In this document: piece after piece, positions 47,202 to 56,818 of the stretch
How the letters are laid out: the number at the start of each line of letters is the position of its first letter
How positions within the stretch are numbered: the first letter of the stretch is position 1
Assembly: GCF_016801865.2 (NCBI RefSeq)
Contig: NC_068937.1
Coordinates: 116,227,068 to 116,291,067 of the forward strand
Direction of reading: 5' to 3'
Origin: Culex pipiens pallens
Taxonomy: Eukaryota; Arthropoda; Insecta; Diptera; Culicidae
Length of the DNA: 64,000 nucleotides
Notes under the pieces: generated by a model
Databases searched by the model: none
What the model saw: only the letters and a program-made list of their open reading frames with translations
Told to the model about the DNA's origin: nothing
Position numbers and translations under genes: made by a program

Positions 47202-48544
47202 CCCGAGCAGGGGTAAATAACACGGGAATACCAAATTTTGGTATTACTTGGGCAAATACCAGCGACCAAAATGTGTCCTTGGTTGCCCAGTAATAGATGG
47301 TAAAATACCATGAAATCATACCAAAATCTTGTATGTGTAAGGTCACAACAATACCAAACCATGTTATTCCAAGGGTAAAATAATACCTCAAAATAAAACC
47401 ATTTCAATACCAAGTTGAGGTCTTCTGGATTTTTGAACATTGCTTGAATACCAAAACTTGGTATTGCATGGTTTTATTTTTAGGTATTCCCGCGCCCTTG
47501 GAAAATCATATTTTGGTATTTCTGTGGTCTTTCACATACATGATTTTGGTATGATTTCATGGTATTTTACCATCTATTACTGGGCAACCAAGAGCACATT
47601 ATGGTCGCTGGTATTTGAACAAGTAATATCAAAATTTGGTATTTTCATACCATTTTTAGTGCAGCAGTTGCAGTTAGTTAAAAAACGGAAATTATTCATA
47701 TGCAACAGCCAAATCTACTCACCTGATGATTCCATGTTGTTTTTAGTGATATTCTTCACCACACCGAATGCATTTGTCATTGATGAACGGCCTGTGCTTG
47801 AAGTTCTTGAAGCTTCTGAAAAATAACAAGATTGAAAAATAAGTATTATTAAAATGAAGCTGAATTGAAATTCACCAAAATTCATTAATGTGTCGATTGA
47901 CTCGTTTTTCAAAGTATTTGGTTATCCCGACTTAGAGATATTTCAACGTTTTTGAAAAAAATATTAGTGGGTATATCACACTAATGTTTGAAATCATCTT
48001 TAACATTTTTGGGTTTCAAGTCATTTTAGCGCAAAATTAATTAACTCGTAAAATTTTTTTAACAAATTTCCCATAGTTTCAGAGAAAATTGATGAAACCT
48101 TTCAATATTCAAATAATACCAAAATGCGCCATCCGGACTTAGAATATTTTCCACAATTTCAAGTTATTTCTATAGGGGGTATATCAAAAATGTATAAAAT
48201 CAAGTTTGAAATTTCCGGTTTTGAATGAAAGCATTCGCTTTGAGACATCATTATAGCGCAAAATTAATTATTTTGTCAAAATTGGTCAAAATTTTCCCAT
48301 AGTTGCAGAGGAATTTGATAAAATACTGTAATACCAAAAGAATACCAAAATGTGGTGTTCGATCATCGACAAATTCTGCAATTTTGCAATACCAAAACAA
48401 TACCTTAAATTGGTATGATACCACATTTTGCTCTTGCATAATCCTTAAGACAAATTTTAAAGGGTCCAGGAATACCAAAATTTGGTGTTGATACCAGAGA
48501 AAGGTATTATTACGCATTTCCCTTGTTATTTACCCATGCTCGGG
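47202..48544 (+). mobile_element. TT-duplicating CCCGAGCA element, AATACCAAA type
   Basis: TIRs of 26 bp match at 24 positions (left tip CCCGAGCAGGGGTAAATAAC; the right tip reads CCCGAGCATGGGTAAATAAC on the minus strand). Joining the flanks with one TT restores the Juan sequence CATGCTTTATGCTG exactly, as in copy 1. Next to the left TIR is a 200-bp inverted repeat (about 47226-47420 versus 47455-47650). AATACCAAA or its complement recurs many times throughout. Two units of about 225 bp around 48030-48310 share TTTTCCCATAGTT and GGGGGTATATCA. No ORF looks like a transposase. Confidence 0.9.
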
Positions 48545-48970
48545 TTATGCTGTGCCGATCTGGACAAGCTGTTGCTTAACCAGGAAGAAAAAACTTCAGA
48601 GGATCCAGAACAAAATTCTGAAAATGATTCTGAAACTTCCTCCTTGGTTCAGCATCAGTGAACTTCATCAATTAGCCGAAGTTGACACTTTGGATGTTAT
48701 GTCCAATAAGATAATTGATGCATTTCGACAAAAATCATTGCAGTCTTCAGCTACATTGATCCGCTCTTTATAAAGTTTATAAGTTAGTTTTAAGGTATCC
48801 CTTTTCCCTTTTGTACATGTAGGACCTCCTACAATATTTCATGAATAAATGAAAGTTGCTACTATTTTAAAATTGAGGTGAAAAATCACCGACCAGACAC
48901 TCAATATTATTTGAAATGAATGAATGTACATGAAAAAAAACTGAACAAATACAAATTTATAAAAAAAAAT

Positions 48971-50410
48971 CCTTGAAAAAGAGCTTAATATGACTTTTTT
49001 TGTTTTCAAAAAGGGTGATTTATTCTTCGCCAGCAAACACTCGCTGGCACGTTGCTTCCAGAACGTCCCGTTCTGCACAATTCAAGTGCCACCGTAAAGG
49101 TGCGATAAACCGTTGTTCACAATAACCGGCACAACTCGTTCGCGTGAAAATAAACAAAAACGACCAAGTCAACTCTAGCATAAAGTTGCCCCCGAGAGGT
49201 AAACCTTCCCAAAAACAAGACACGCAATTTTCCGGTTCCTCCCCGAACAAAAGAGGAGCATGCAAAAAAAAAAACCTCCAGCTGAACAAAAAAACAAAAA
49301 GAACCATGACCACTTTCTCCGCTCAATGTAACTTTAGGGCGATAAAAACGAGTCGACTCGATGTTAGCGTTGATGATGATGACGACAGCGACGTGGAGGT
49401 TCTAGAGTTGCAACATCCGCTTCCGTTTTCGGCACACGCGGTTTTACGACCTCGTCGCACTCCCCCCGAAAGGACATGATAACAACAACCGGGAATGTTG
49501 CTCTCTTTTTTCATGTTGTGGGGTCGGTGTATAATGCTTTTTCACAGACTTGCGTGGTGTGAAGTTTTTATGGAAGACTTAAAAAAATACGACAAAATAA
49601 TACATTTTAATGTTATCCAGAAAAAAATTTGACAGTAATAGTCAATTTCTATTCAAAATATTATGGATCAAAATTCATTCAAAAAAACTCATCAACAAAA
49701 TTTCCCTCCGTGCAATTTCACACTCAAAACCCTGTGACGTGTGCAAAAGAAGAAATCCGGCTATATTCGCGTAGATAACTTTCATGTTCGAGATCGTGGC
49801 TTTTCGCCGGCTTTTCCTTGTCGGGTTTTCCTTCTCATTTGAATGTGTAAGAGGTTTGTATGCCTGCAAGGGAAGAGGAAAAATAAACCCATAAACAACG
49901 GTGAAAAGCTCCAGCATCCAGCAAAGTGCACGCACGCTTCCAACGAGGACACTGACAGCCACCAGGATCACTTGTAAGTTGTCTGCGGTTGAACGTTGCA
50001 TTAGTTCCGCAGTAATATTATTTACATTTTGCTACGGAGGCACGTGATGCGATGCGCTAGAAATAGGCTGGCCTTGCTTGTGTAGGGAAAGCTAGTTTGA
50101 GGTCCTTGTTCGTGACCTTCTACAAGGGGAAAATGTGCGTTGGACATTGGACACCTTATTTTGGGTCATCAGTGCTTTGACATTTGGTTGTGATTGCATT
50201 TTGTGATTCTTTTTTTATGTTTAAGGTGCATTTCTATATATTTTGTACCATTTGAAATGTTTGGCTTGATTTAGAAATTAAAAAAAGGATATTCGAAGGA
50301 TTAGAAAATTTCAAAAACAATTCATAATTCAACATAGAAAATCGGACTAATGGTCGGTTGAAAAATTAAGGCTTATTGGAAAACAATCATTTTTTGCACT
50401 GGATTATCTT
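48971..50410. other. No gene recognised; mixed-composition DNA
   Basis: 49020-49480 has overlapping ORFs on both strands (up to 111 codons), including a GATGATGATGACGACAGCGA stretch that encodes Asp repeats. No family recognised. It may be unique flanking DNA. Confidence 0.4.
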
Positions 50411-50760
50411 CCCGAGCAAACGGAAATAACTTGGGAAGGTCAGTTTTTGATATTGTGAGAAGATCGAAATATGTTATTGGGATGATCGGATTAGTTGTTA
50501 AAATAACAAAAATCAATAGCAAAGATTTGTTTGAAGAATAACTTAAACTGTTATTATGTTGTTATCGCAATAACAAACCAATAACACAGAAGGAATCATG
50601 AAGGAATAACAAGATTTGTTATTTTGTGCGGAGAGGTGGAGCAGCATAATAACAAAAAATGTTATTGAACTGGTATGTCTCCGTAACAAAACAAGTTATT
50701 GTTTTGGTTTATTTGTCATTTGCAAATAAACATGCAGTTGCCATAACTCTTCTGTACTAG

Positions 50761-50998
50761 TCAGGGCTGCAGAGTCGGGTTCCTTCAAGCGACTTTGAAT
50801 CCATACTTTGAAGACAACTCCGACTCTGGATGCAGGATATGACGTCAACGCCGACTTCAGCTCTCCAAAAATACCCTACTTCACAGATTCCGACTCCAAG
50901 TGAAAGTTGCTGAAAATCAACTGAATCCGATGCCGTCTCCGAGGTCTTACTCCAGCTCGAACTTCAACGTCAGCTCCAACTTCCTCGCTCTGTGAAAA
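50761..50998 (+). repeat. Degenerate TCCGAC hexamer repeat
   Basis: The stretch opens TCAGGGCTGCAGAGTCGG and consists of decayed ACTCCG/CAACTC hexamers in both strands' senses. It lies inside the 50411-51819 element. Confidence 0.7.
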
Positions 50999-51049
50999 TA
51001 ATAACAGTTTTTGTTATTAACCTTTCAAAAATTCTCAATAAATGAATCA

Positions 51050-51480
51050 ATTCCCAAAAAATCAACTCTCAAAATTAATTTTATCAGATTAATTTTAGCT
51101 TAAAGACCCCATTTCATGGTCAAATAAATGACCCCGATGAAATTGGTCAAAATTATTCCATAGTTCTAGCCAATTGTAGTAAAGTCCCTTAGGGGGTATA
51201 TAAAATAATAAAAAAATCAACTCTCAAAATTCCAAATTTTTAGAATAATTTTAGCTTAAGGACCCCATTTCATATCCAAAATATTGACCCCGACGAAAAT
51301 GGTCAAAATTATCCCGTAGTTCTAGCCAATTTTAGCAAAGTCCTTTAAGGGGTATATCAAATAATTAAAAAAATCAACTTGCAAAATTTCAACTTTTCAG
51401 AATAATTTCAGCTTAAGAACCCCATTTCATGGCCAAAATAATGACCCCGACGAAATTGGAGAAAATTATCCCACAGATCT
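51050..51480 (+). repeat. Three tandem units of about 156 bp
   Basis: Anchors GACCCCATTTCAT at about 51105, 51261 and 51418; each unit also has AAATTGGTCAAAATTAT and AAGGGGTATAT. A cognate sequence in two longer units is found in the 47202-48544 element, tying the two elements together. Confidence 0.85.
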
Positions 51481-51821
51481 AAACATATTTAACAAAAGAA
51501 AAAAAAATAACAGATTGTGTTTTGGACACTTAAAAACTTTTCCATTTGTGCGATTTATGGTAATTTTATTTCTAAGTCAGAATACCAAACGAATAACAAA
51601 TCTTGTTATTAGGAGAGTTTTTAAAATGTATAACATTTCCTCTTATTAGCGTGTTATTAAACATTTTCAGTATAATACCAAATCTTGTTATTTTATCAGA
51701 AACTGTTATTATTTTTTCTTCTGGAAGTTGAAGTTCAGTATAAAATAATAACACTTTTTGTTATTTAACAGGATTTGTTATTGAAATATTATTAATTTTG
51801 TTATTACCGTCTGCCCGGGTT

Positions 51822-52908
51822 GGCACTGGCTGAACCGATTTAGACCGTTTTGGTCTCATTCAATCCGTCTTGGGGTCCCATAAGTCGCTGTTGAAAATTA
51901 TAAAGTTTAGTTAAGTACTTTAAAACTTTTGCTAAGAAAACAATTTTATCAAAAGTCCGGAATATTGTAAAAAGGGTGGTTTTTGTAAGAAACCCTGTCA
52001 AATTATACATTTTAAGAAAGGTACACCCAACTGGCAGTCGCATGATTGTGATGCATGGCGGCATGAAAGTATATCAGAATCTGCATGAAATCTGTCCTCA
52101 TGAATTTTTTGCGATATAGGAGTATGACAGTTTTGCCCGTTACCGACAATTATCGACATTACCGACGGCTTTTTGGTTGTATTTCATAAAAAAACACCTA
52201 GTAGATCGAGGATTGAACCACCAACTTCTTGGTTATTGATCCGACACGCTACCACCGCGCCATGGACGCTTGATGAAAAGTGAGTGAAAGAGCACCAACA
52301 TATGCTTCTCGTTGGAGTGTTGCTCGGGGACGGGCCAGCATTATATGTGTTGGTAAGAACTGCAGATCGCTGAAATTTTTAAAGCGGGCAAAAATGATCT
52401 ACGGGCTTGCTGCAAAAAATGTTATAAAATATGACATTTTCTGCAGCAAATCCAATGTTGCAGAATTTGAGATATATTTTTCCTTTGGGTGTACTGAAAG
52501 ATTTTTCCAACGAGTTCAAAAGATTGAAGCTCTGACGACCCTTTCAAAAGTTATAAGCACTTTAGTTTTATTTATGAACTTTTTAGAGGCCGGATCTCAT
52601 TTATTTCGATCAAAACGTTGTCCGGATCCATCGCGCGACTTGTCGTTCTATAGGTAATTGAAAGACCTTACCAATGAGTTCAATAGATTTCAGATCTGAC
52701 AACCCTATCAAAAGTTATACGCACTTAAGTGTTATTTATGCTCTTTTTATAGGCCGGATCTCAGTTATTTTGATGAAAACGTTATCCGGATCTATCATGC
52801 GACCTGTCGTTGGATAGGTGATCAAAAGACCTTTGCAACGAGTTCAAAAGATTGAAAGTCTGACAACCCTATCAAAAGTTATGCGCACTTAAGTGTTATT
52901 TATGCACT
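51822..52908 (-). mobile_element. 164-bp-repeat element, locus 3, inverted and interrupted
   Basis: 51822-52020 is the reverse complement of the conserved terminus; 52504-52908 holds units with GGCCGGATCTCA near 52590 and 52755. Between them sits a 478-bp TA-flanked insertion. Its outer end is cut by the 50411-51819 element. Confidence 0.83.
52024..52501 (-). mobile_element. TA-flanked element carrying a second kind of tRNA-like segment
   Basis: Short tips CACCCAA and TTGGGTG lie inside TA (52022-52023, 52502-52503). On the minus strand, 52262 to 52186 reads as a tRNA-like head: A box TGGCGCGGTGGTAGC, B box GGTTCAATCC. Removing the element with one TA rejoins AAGAAAGGTA to GAAAGA, as at 12890-12905 in inverse. 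The short TIR leaves some doubt. Confidence 0.68.
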
Positions 52909-52917
52909 TTTTAAATG

Positions 52918-53861
52918 AACTAACGGCCTAACAACGACTAAGGCCGGGACCGACGTTTTACTTCCCCATCCGATGAAAGGTTGGATCAGAATTTGACCCA
53001 TGATTATCCGCTTTCAACACAAAAAGCGTAACTATTCGGCTAAGATTGCGTGGTGGTCGCATGCGTGGTCCGTCGCGGGATTTGAACTGACGACCTTAAC
53101 ACTCAAACGCTCGGGTAGTCATTTGACCCTTATTTTTTTTCTTAAAAATCTCATAACTTTTGGTAGAATTGACCAAATTAGATGCTTCCGGTTGCAAAAG
53201 ATCCAGATTTGTCTATATTTTGAACTGTCAGATGGGGGACAAATATGGTCCACTTTTACCGGAGATATTCCGGATTCCATTGGGGTACCTCGGCCCTCTT
53301 ATTTGGGGTTTTGGTCAATAGAACAAAAACCATTGCACAGAACAATGCCGGAAATGATGCAAAACTTCAAGGCATAATTCTAATACATCATCTAGCAAAA
53401 ATAATGTACATGGTAAAGTCCTACGGGGCACCGGAACCGGTTTCATTTGGGCACCAATCGACATCAGCTCAGTAAACCGTTTCCGGTTGGAACCTGTTTC
53501 GGTGACCGAAGGTCTTGGCCATGCCATGTATCTATGCAGGATGATGTATTAGAATGATGCCTTGGCGTTTTGCATCATTTCCGGCATTGTTCTGTGCAAT
53601 GGTTTTTATTTTTTTGACCAAAACCCCAAATAGGAGGGCCGAGGTACCCCAACGGAATCCGGAATATCTCCGGTAAAAGTGGACCATATTTGTCCCCCAT
53701 CTGACAGTTCAAAATATAGACAAATCTGGATCTTTTGCAACTGGAAGCATCTAATTTGATCAATTCTACCAAAAGTTATGAGATTTTTAAGAAAAAAAAA
53801 TAGGGGTCAAATGACTACCCGAGCGTTTGAGTGTTAAGCTAGTGTACAGTCTATTCTGGCA
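52918..53861 (-). mobile_element. tRNA-derived SINE, family 2, split by a foldback
   Basis: TTTTAAATG at 52909-52917 and 53862-53870 is a 9-bp target duplication. Without the 53100-53833 insertion the SINE is about 206 bp. On the minus strand a B box AGTTCAAATCCCG lies near 53088; no clear A box was found, so the head may be truncated. Positions 52945-52974 share 29 of 30 bases with the middle of SINE family 1. Confidence 0.8.
53100..53833 (+). mobile_element. TTAA-flanked foldback element
   Basis: Arms of about 290 bp begin CACTCAAACGCTCGGGTAGT and its complement. TTAA is present on both sides (53096-53099, 53834-53837), the target used by piggyBac-type transposases. The middle (about 53395-53530) is unpaired and holds ACCGGAACCGGTTT-like short palindromes. 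Confidence 0.9.
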
Positions 53862-53870
53862 TTTTAAATG

Positions 53871-55465
53871 GCCAAAAATATTAAATTGAAACCGATTTTA
53901 AATTTCCGGAGAGAAAAAAACTGTATCAAGAAGGTACTTGAAATAAAAAAGTTAATTTCTTTTGAAATAAAAGACCTAAACCAAAAACAATCATGACAAA
54001 CGACTCGCTGAATTATCAACGAAAAGCCACAAAAATAAAAACAATTTTCCCCAGCCAAAGTAATAAGTGCCGTAGATCTCCGCTGTTACTGGCAGTGAGC
54101 TCTTAAAAATACATTAAAAATCCTCGCAGAATTAATTCCATTCAGCTCTGTTACTGGAACAGCTGAAGAAGCTCGGTTGCTCGCATTCGCTGCGAATGTG
54201 GAGGAGGGAACCGCTCTCCTTTTTTTCTGTCGGGCGCTAGTGTACGAAAAAATGTTACGACCAAGTCCCGCGAAAAAATCCTCGCAATAACAATAAACAT
54301 CGAAACGTGGTAAAACGGCTTTGCCAGCGCGCCGTGGTGGAAAACTTTGGCTCTCGTCAAACTGGGGACCACTCCCAAGATTTTATTCGCATCAGTTTTC
54401 CTTATTTTTTTCGCGTTTAATTTCGCTTCTGAGCAAAAAAAAGAACCAACGTCGCTCTATTTCTTAAAGCTCCTTTCGAGTTTCGCGCTTGTTTTATTTT
54501 TCTCAGAAGAAGGAGCAAAAAAAAGATGAATTTTATGTTATCACTGCTCATTCAGACTTTTTCGGGCATGCCAATGGGATGCTGCTGAATGACAAAAATC
54601 TTCACGTTCAAAGTTAGTCCGTGCCGCGCGAGGCAGTGGCAAATTCTGACGAAAGACGCCTCTTATCCGACCCATCAAACTGTGACGCAATTCCCAGCAG
54701 GCGCCGCGACGCCCGGCCGACTGAGGATGCACTCGAGCATGTACATTTAATTTAATGAAAACAATCTTCTTCTTTTTTTTTTGCTTTTTATCTTTGGACA
54801 GAAGTTGGTTTGAATGGTTTGCGAACTTTTTTTGTTTTTATTTTTTATTTTTTTAAATCGGTGGAGTGAACATCTTACTTTGAATTTACTTATTGAAAGT
54901 ATTCTTTTATTTGAAAACAAAACATTGTAATCAATCGAAAGCAGAGCAAAGTCATATTTTTAAAGGCCTTAAAAATGTGATTTATTTGAAATTTAATTCA
55001 TCACATGTTACAGGTTGACCAAAAAACAAATGAAATGTTTAAATTTTAAATTGAACGATTTTATGGAAACTTCCCATTTTTTCAAGATTTATTATTTTAT
55101 ATTTTTGATTTGGATGAAATTTGTCTATTCATTCTCTGGTTTAACAAAATGGGTATGTGAAAATTCGAAAATTTGTATCATGAGAAAGAATTTTCTGATC
55201 TAGTTGCTGTCTAGAACATATCTGTAGGTTTTGATAAGATCTCTTCAGAAAAAATAATTATGCGGGAGAGAAACAATTCCCGATTTTTGTATTTGACTTT
55301 TTATTACTTAATGTTTGATTTCCAACATTTGTATTTTTGATGTTTTGAAATTTTTAGGAGGCTAAAAGGCATATTTTGTGGTAGAAGTGCAAAATCTGGT
55401 AAATCTAAAATATTACCCAACCAAAATTCTAAATTAATTTGTGAATGCAAAATCAAAACTGTAAT
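53871..55465. other. No gene recognised; GC-richer patch at 54540-54735
   Basis: A minus-strand frame of 63 codons spans the GC-richer patch but has no recognisable domain. The remainder is AT-rich. Confidence 0.4.
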
Positions 55466-56818
55466 GGGTAATTCTCTACCAACTCACACGAAATCGGGAA
55501 AAGTTGCCCCGACTCCTCTTCAATTTGCGTGAAACTTTGTCCTAAGGGGTAACTTTGTCCCTGATCACAAATCCGAGGTCCGTTTTATGATATCTCGTGA
55601 TGGAAGGGCGGTACGAGCCCTCCTATTTTTGAACAAGCGAAAAAAGAGGTGTTTTTCAATAATTTGCAGCCTGAAACGGTGAAGAGATAAAAATTTGGTG
55701 TCAAAGAGACTTTTATGTAAAATTAAACGCCCAATTTGATGGCGTACTCAGATATCCGAAAAAAACGTATTTTTCATCGAAAAAAAAAAAAACACTAAAA
55801 AAGTTTTAAAAACTCTGCTATTTTCCGTTACTCAACCTTAAAATTTTTTGGAACATGTCATTTTATGGGAAAATTAATGTTCTTTTTGAATCTACATTAT
55901 TCCAGAAGGGTCATTTTTTCATTTAGAACAAAAATTTTCATTTTAGAATTTCGTTTTTTTTCTAACTTTGCAGGGTTATTTTTTAGAGTGTAAAAATGTT
56001 CTACAAAGTTGTAGAGCAGACAAAAATTTTGATTTGTAGACATAAGGGTTTTGCTTATAAAGATCACGAGTTATCGCGATTTTACAAAAAAAAGTTTTGA
56101 AAAAGTTGGTCGTCGTTGATCATGGCCGTTCATGGTCACCCGCAACAGCCAAGGACGACGGAACAAAGAGAAACGCAAAAAGTATCTTCTTCAAAACTTT
56201 TTTTCGTAAAATCGCGATAACTCGTGATGTTTTATAAGCAAACCCCTTATGTCTATATATCAATTTTTTGTAATTGTCTGCTCTACAACTTTGTAGACCA
56301 TTGTTACACTCTAAAAAATAACCCTGCAAAGTTAGAACAAATACGAAATTTTAAAATGAAAAATTTTGTTCTAAATGAAAAAATGACCCTTCTGGGAAAA
56401 GTCGAAAAGTCCATTAAATTTCCCATAAAATGATATGTTCCAAAAAAAATTACAGTCGAGTAACGGAAAATGGGAGAATTTTTAAAACTTTTTAAGTGTT
56501 TTTTTGATGAAAAATACGAATTTTCCGAATTCTGAGTACGCCATCAAATCGGGCGTCTAATTTTACATAAAAGTCCCTTTGACACCAAAATTCTATCTCA
56601 TCACCGTTTCAGGCTGCAAATTATTGAAAAACACCTCTTTTATCGCATGTTCAAAAATGGAAGGAATCGTACCGCCCCTCCGTCACGAGATATCAAAAAA
56701 CGAGCCTCGGATTTGTGATCAGGGACAAAAGTTACCCCTTAGGACAAAGTTTCACGCAAATCGAAGAGGGGTCCGGGCAACTTTTCCTGATTTCGTGTGA
56801 GTTGGTTGAGAATTACCC
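55466..56818 (+). mobile_element. 1.35-kb foldback family, copy 3
   Basis: Tips GGGTAATTCTCTACC and GAGAATTACCC; arms meet near 56140. It has more differences from copy 4 than copy 2 does, e.g. a short gap near 56020. The flanking GTAAT/ATTAC is an inverted, not direct, match. Confidence 0.9.

Larger units (their letters stand above)
40197..48970 (+). pseudogene. Juan-like LINE copy 2, reverse transcriptase pseudogene in three pieces
   Basis: Segments 40197-40362, 46247-47201 and 48545-48970 are collinear with copy 1 (from NEIKSIIKK to the 3' UTR and an A-rich tail at 48957-48970). The first break holds a 5.9-kb composite insertion, the second a 1343-bp element. Even without insertions the frame is dead: TGA replaces Trp in the KEWKI motif near 46887, TGA appears near 47138, and indels occur near 40270, 46440, 46530 and 46590. 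The ADD box survives (FADDTSFSAKG). The 3' UTR lacks about 28 bp present in copy 1. The 5' end is truncated next to a palindrome. Confidence 0.92.
50411..51819 (+). mobile_element. TT-duplicating CCCGRGCA element, AATAACAAA type
   Basis: TIRs of 20 bp match at 17 positions (CCCGAGCAAACGGAAATAAC and, from the right, CCCGGGCAGACGGTAATAAC). TT flanks both sides, and joining the flanks restores the GAGTTATCTCGGCACTGG region of the 164-bp-repeat element. AATAACAAA/TTTGTTATT recurs densely at both ends. The middle carries a CTCCGA-type degenerate repeat and three 156-bp units. No transposase seen. Confidence 0.88.
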
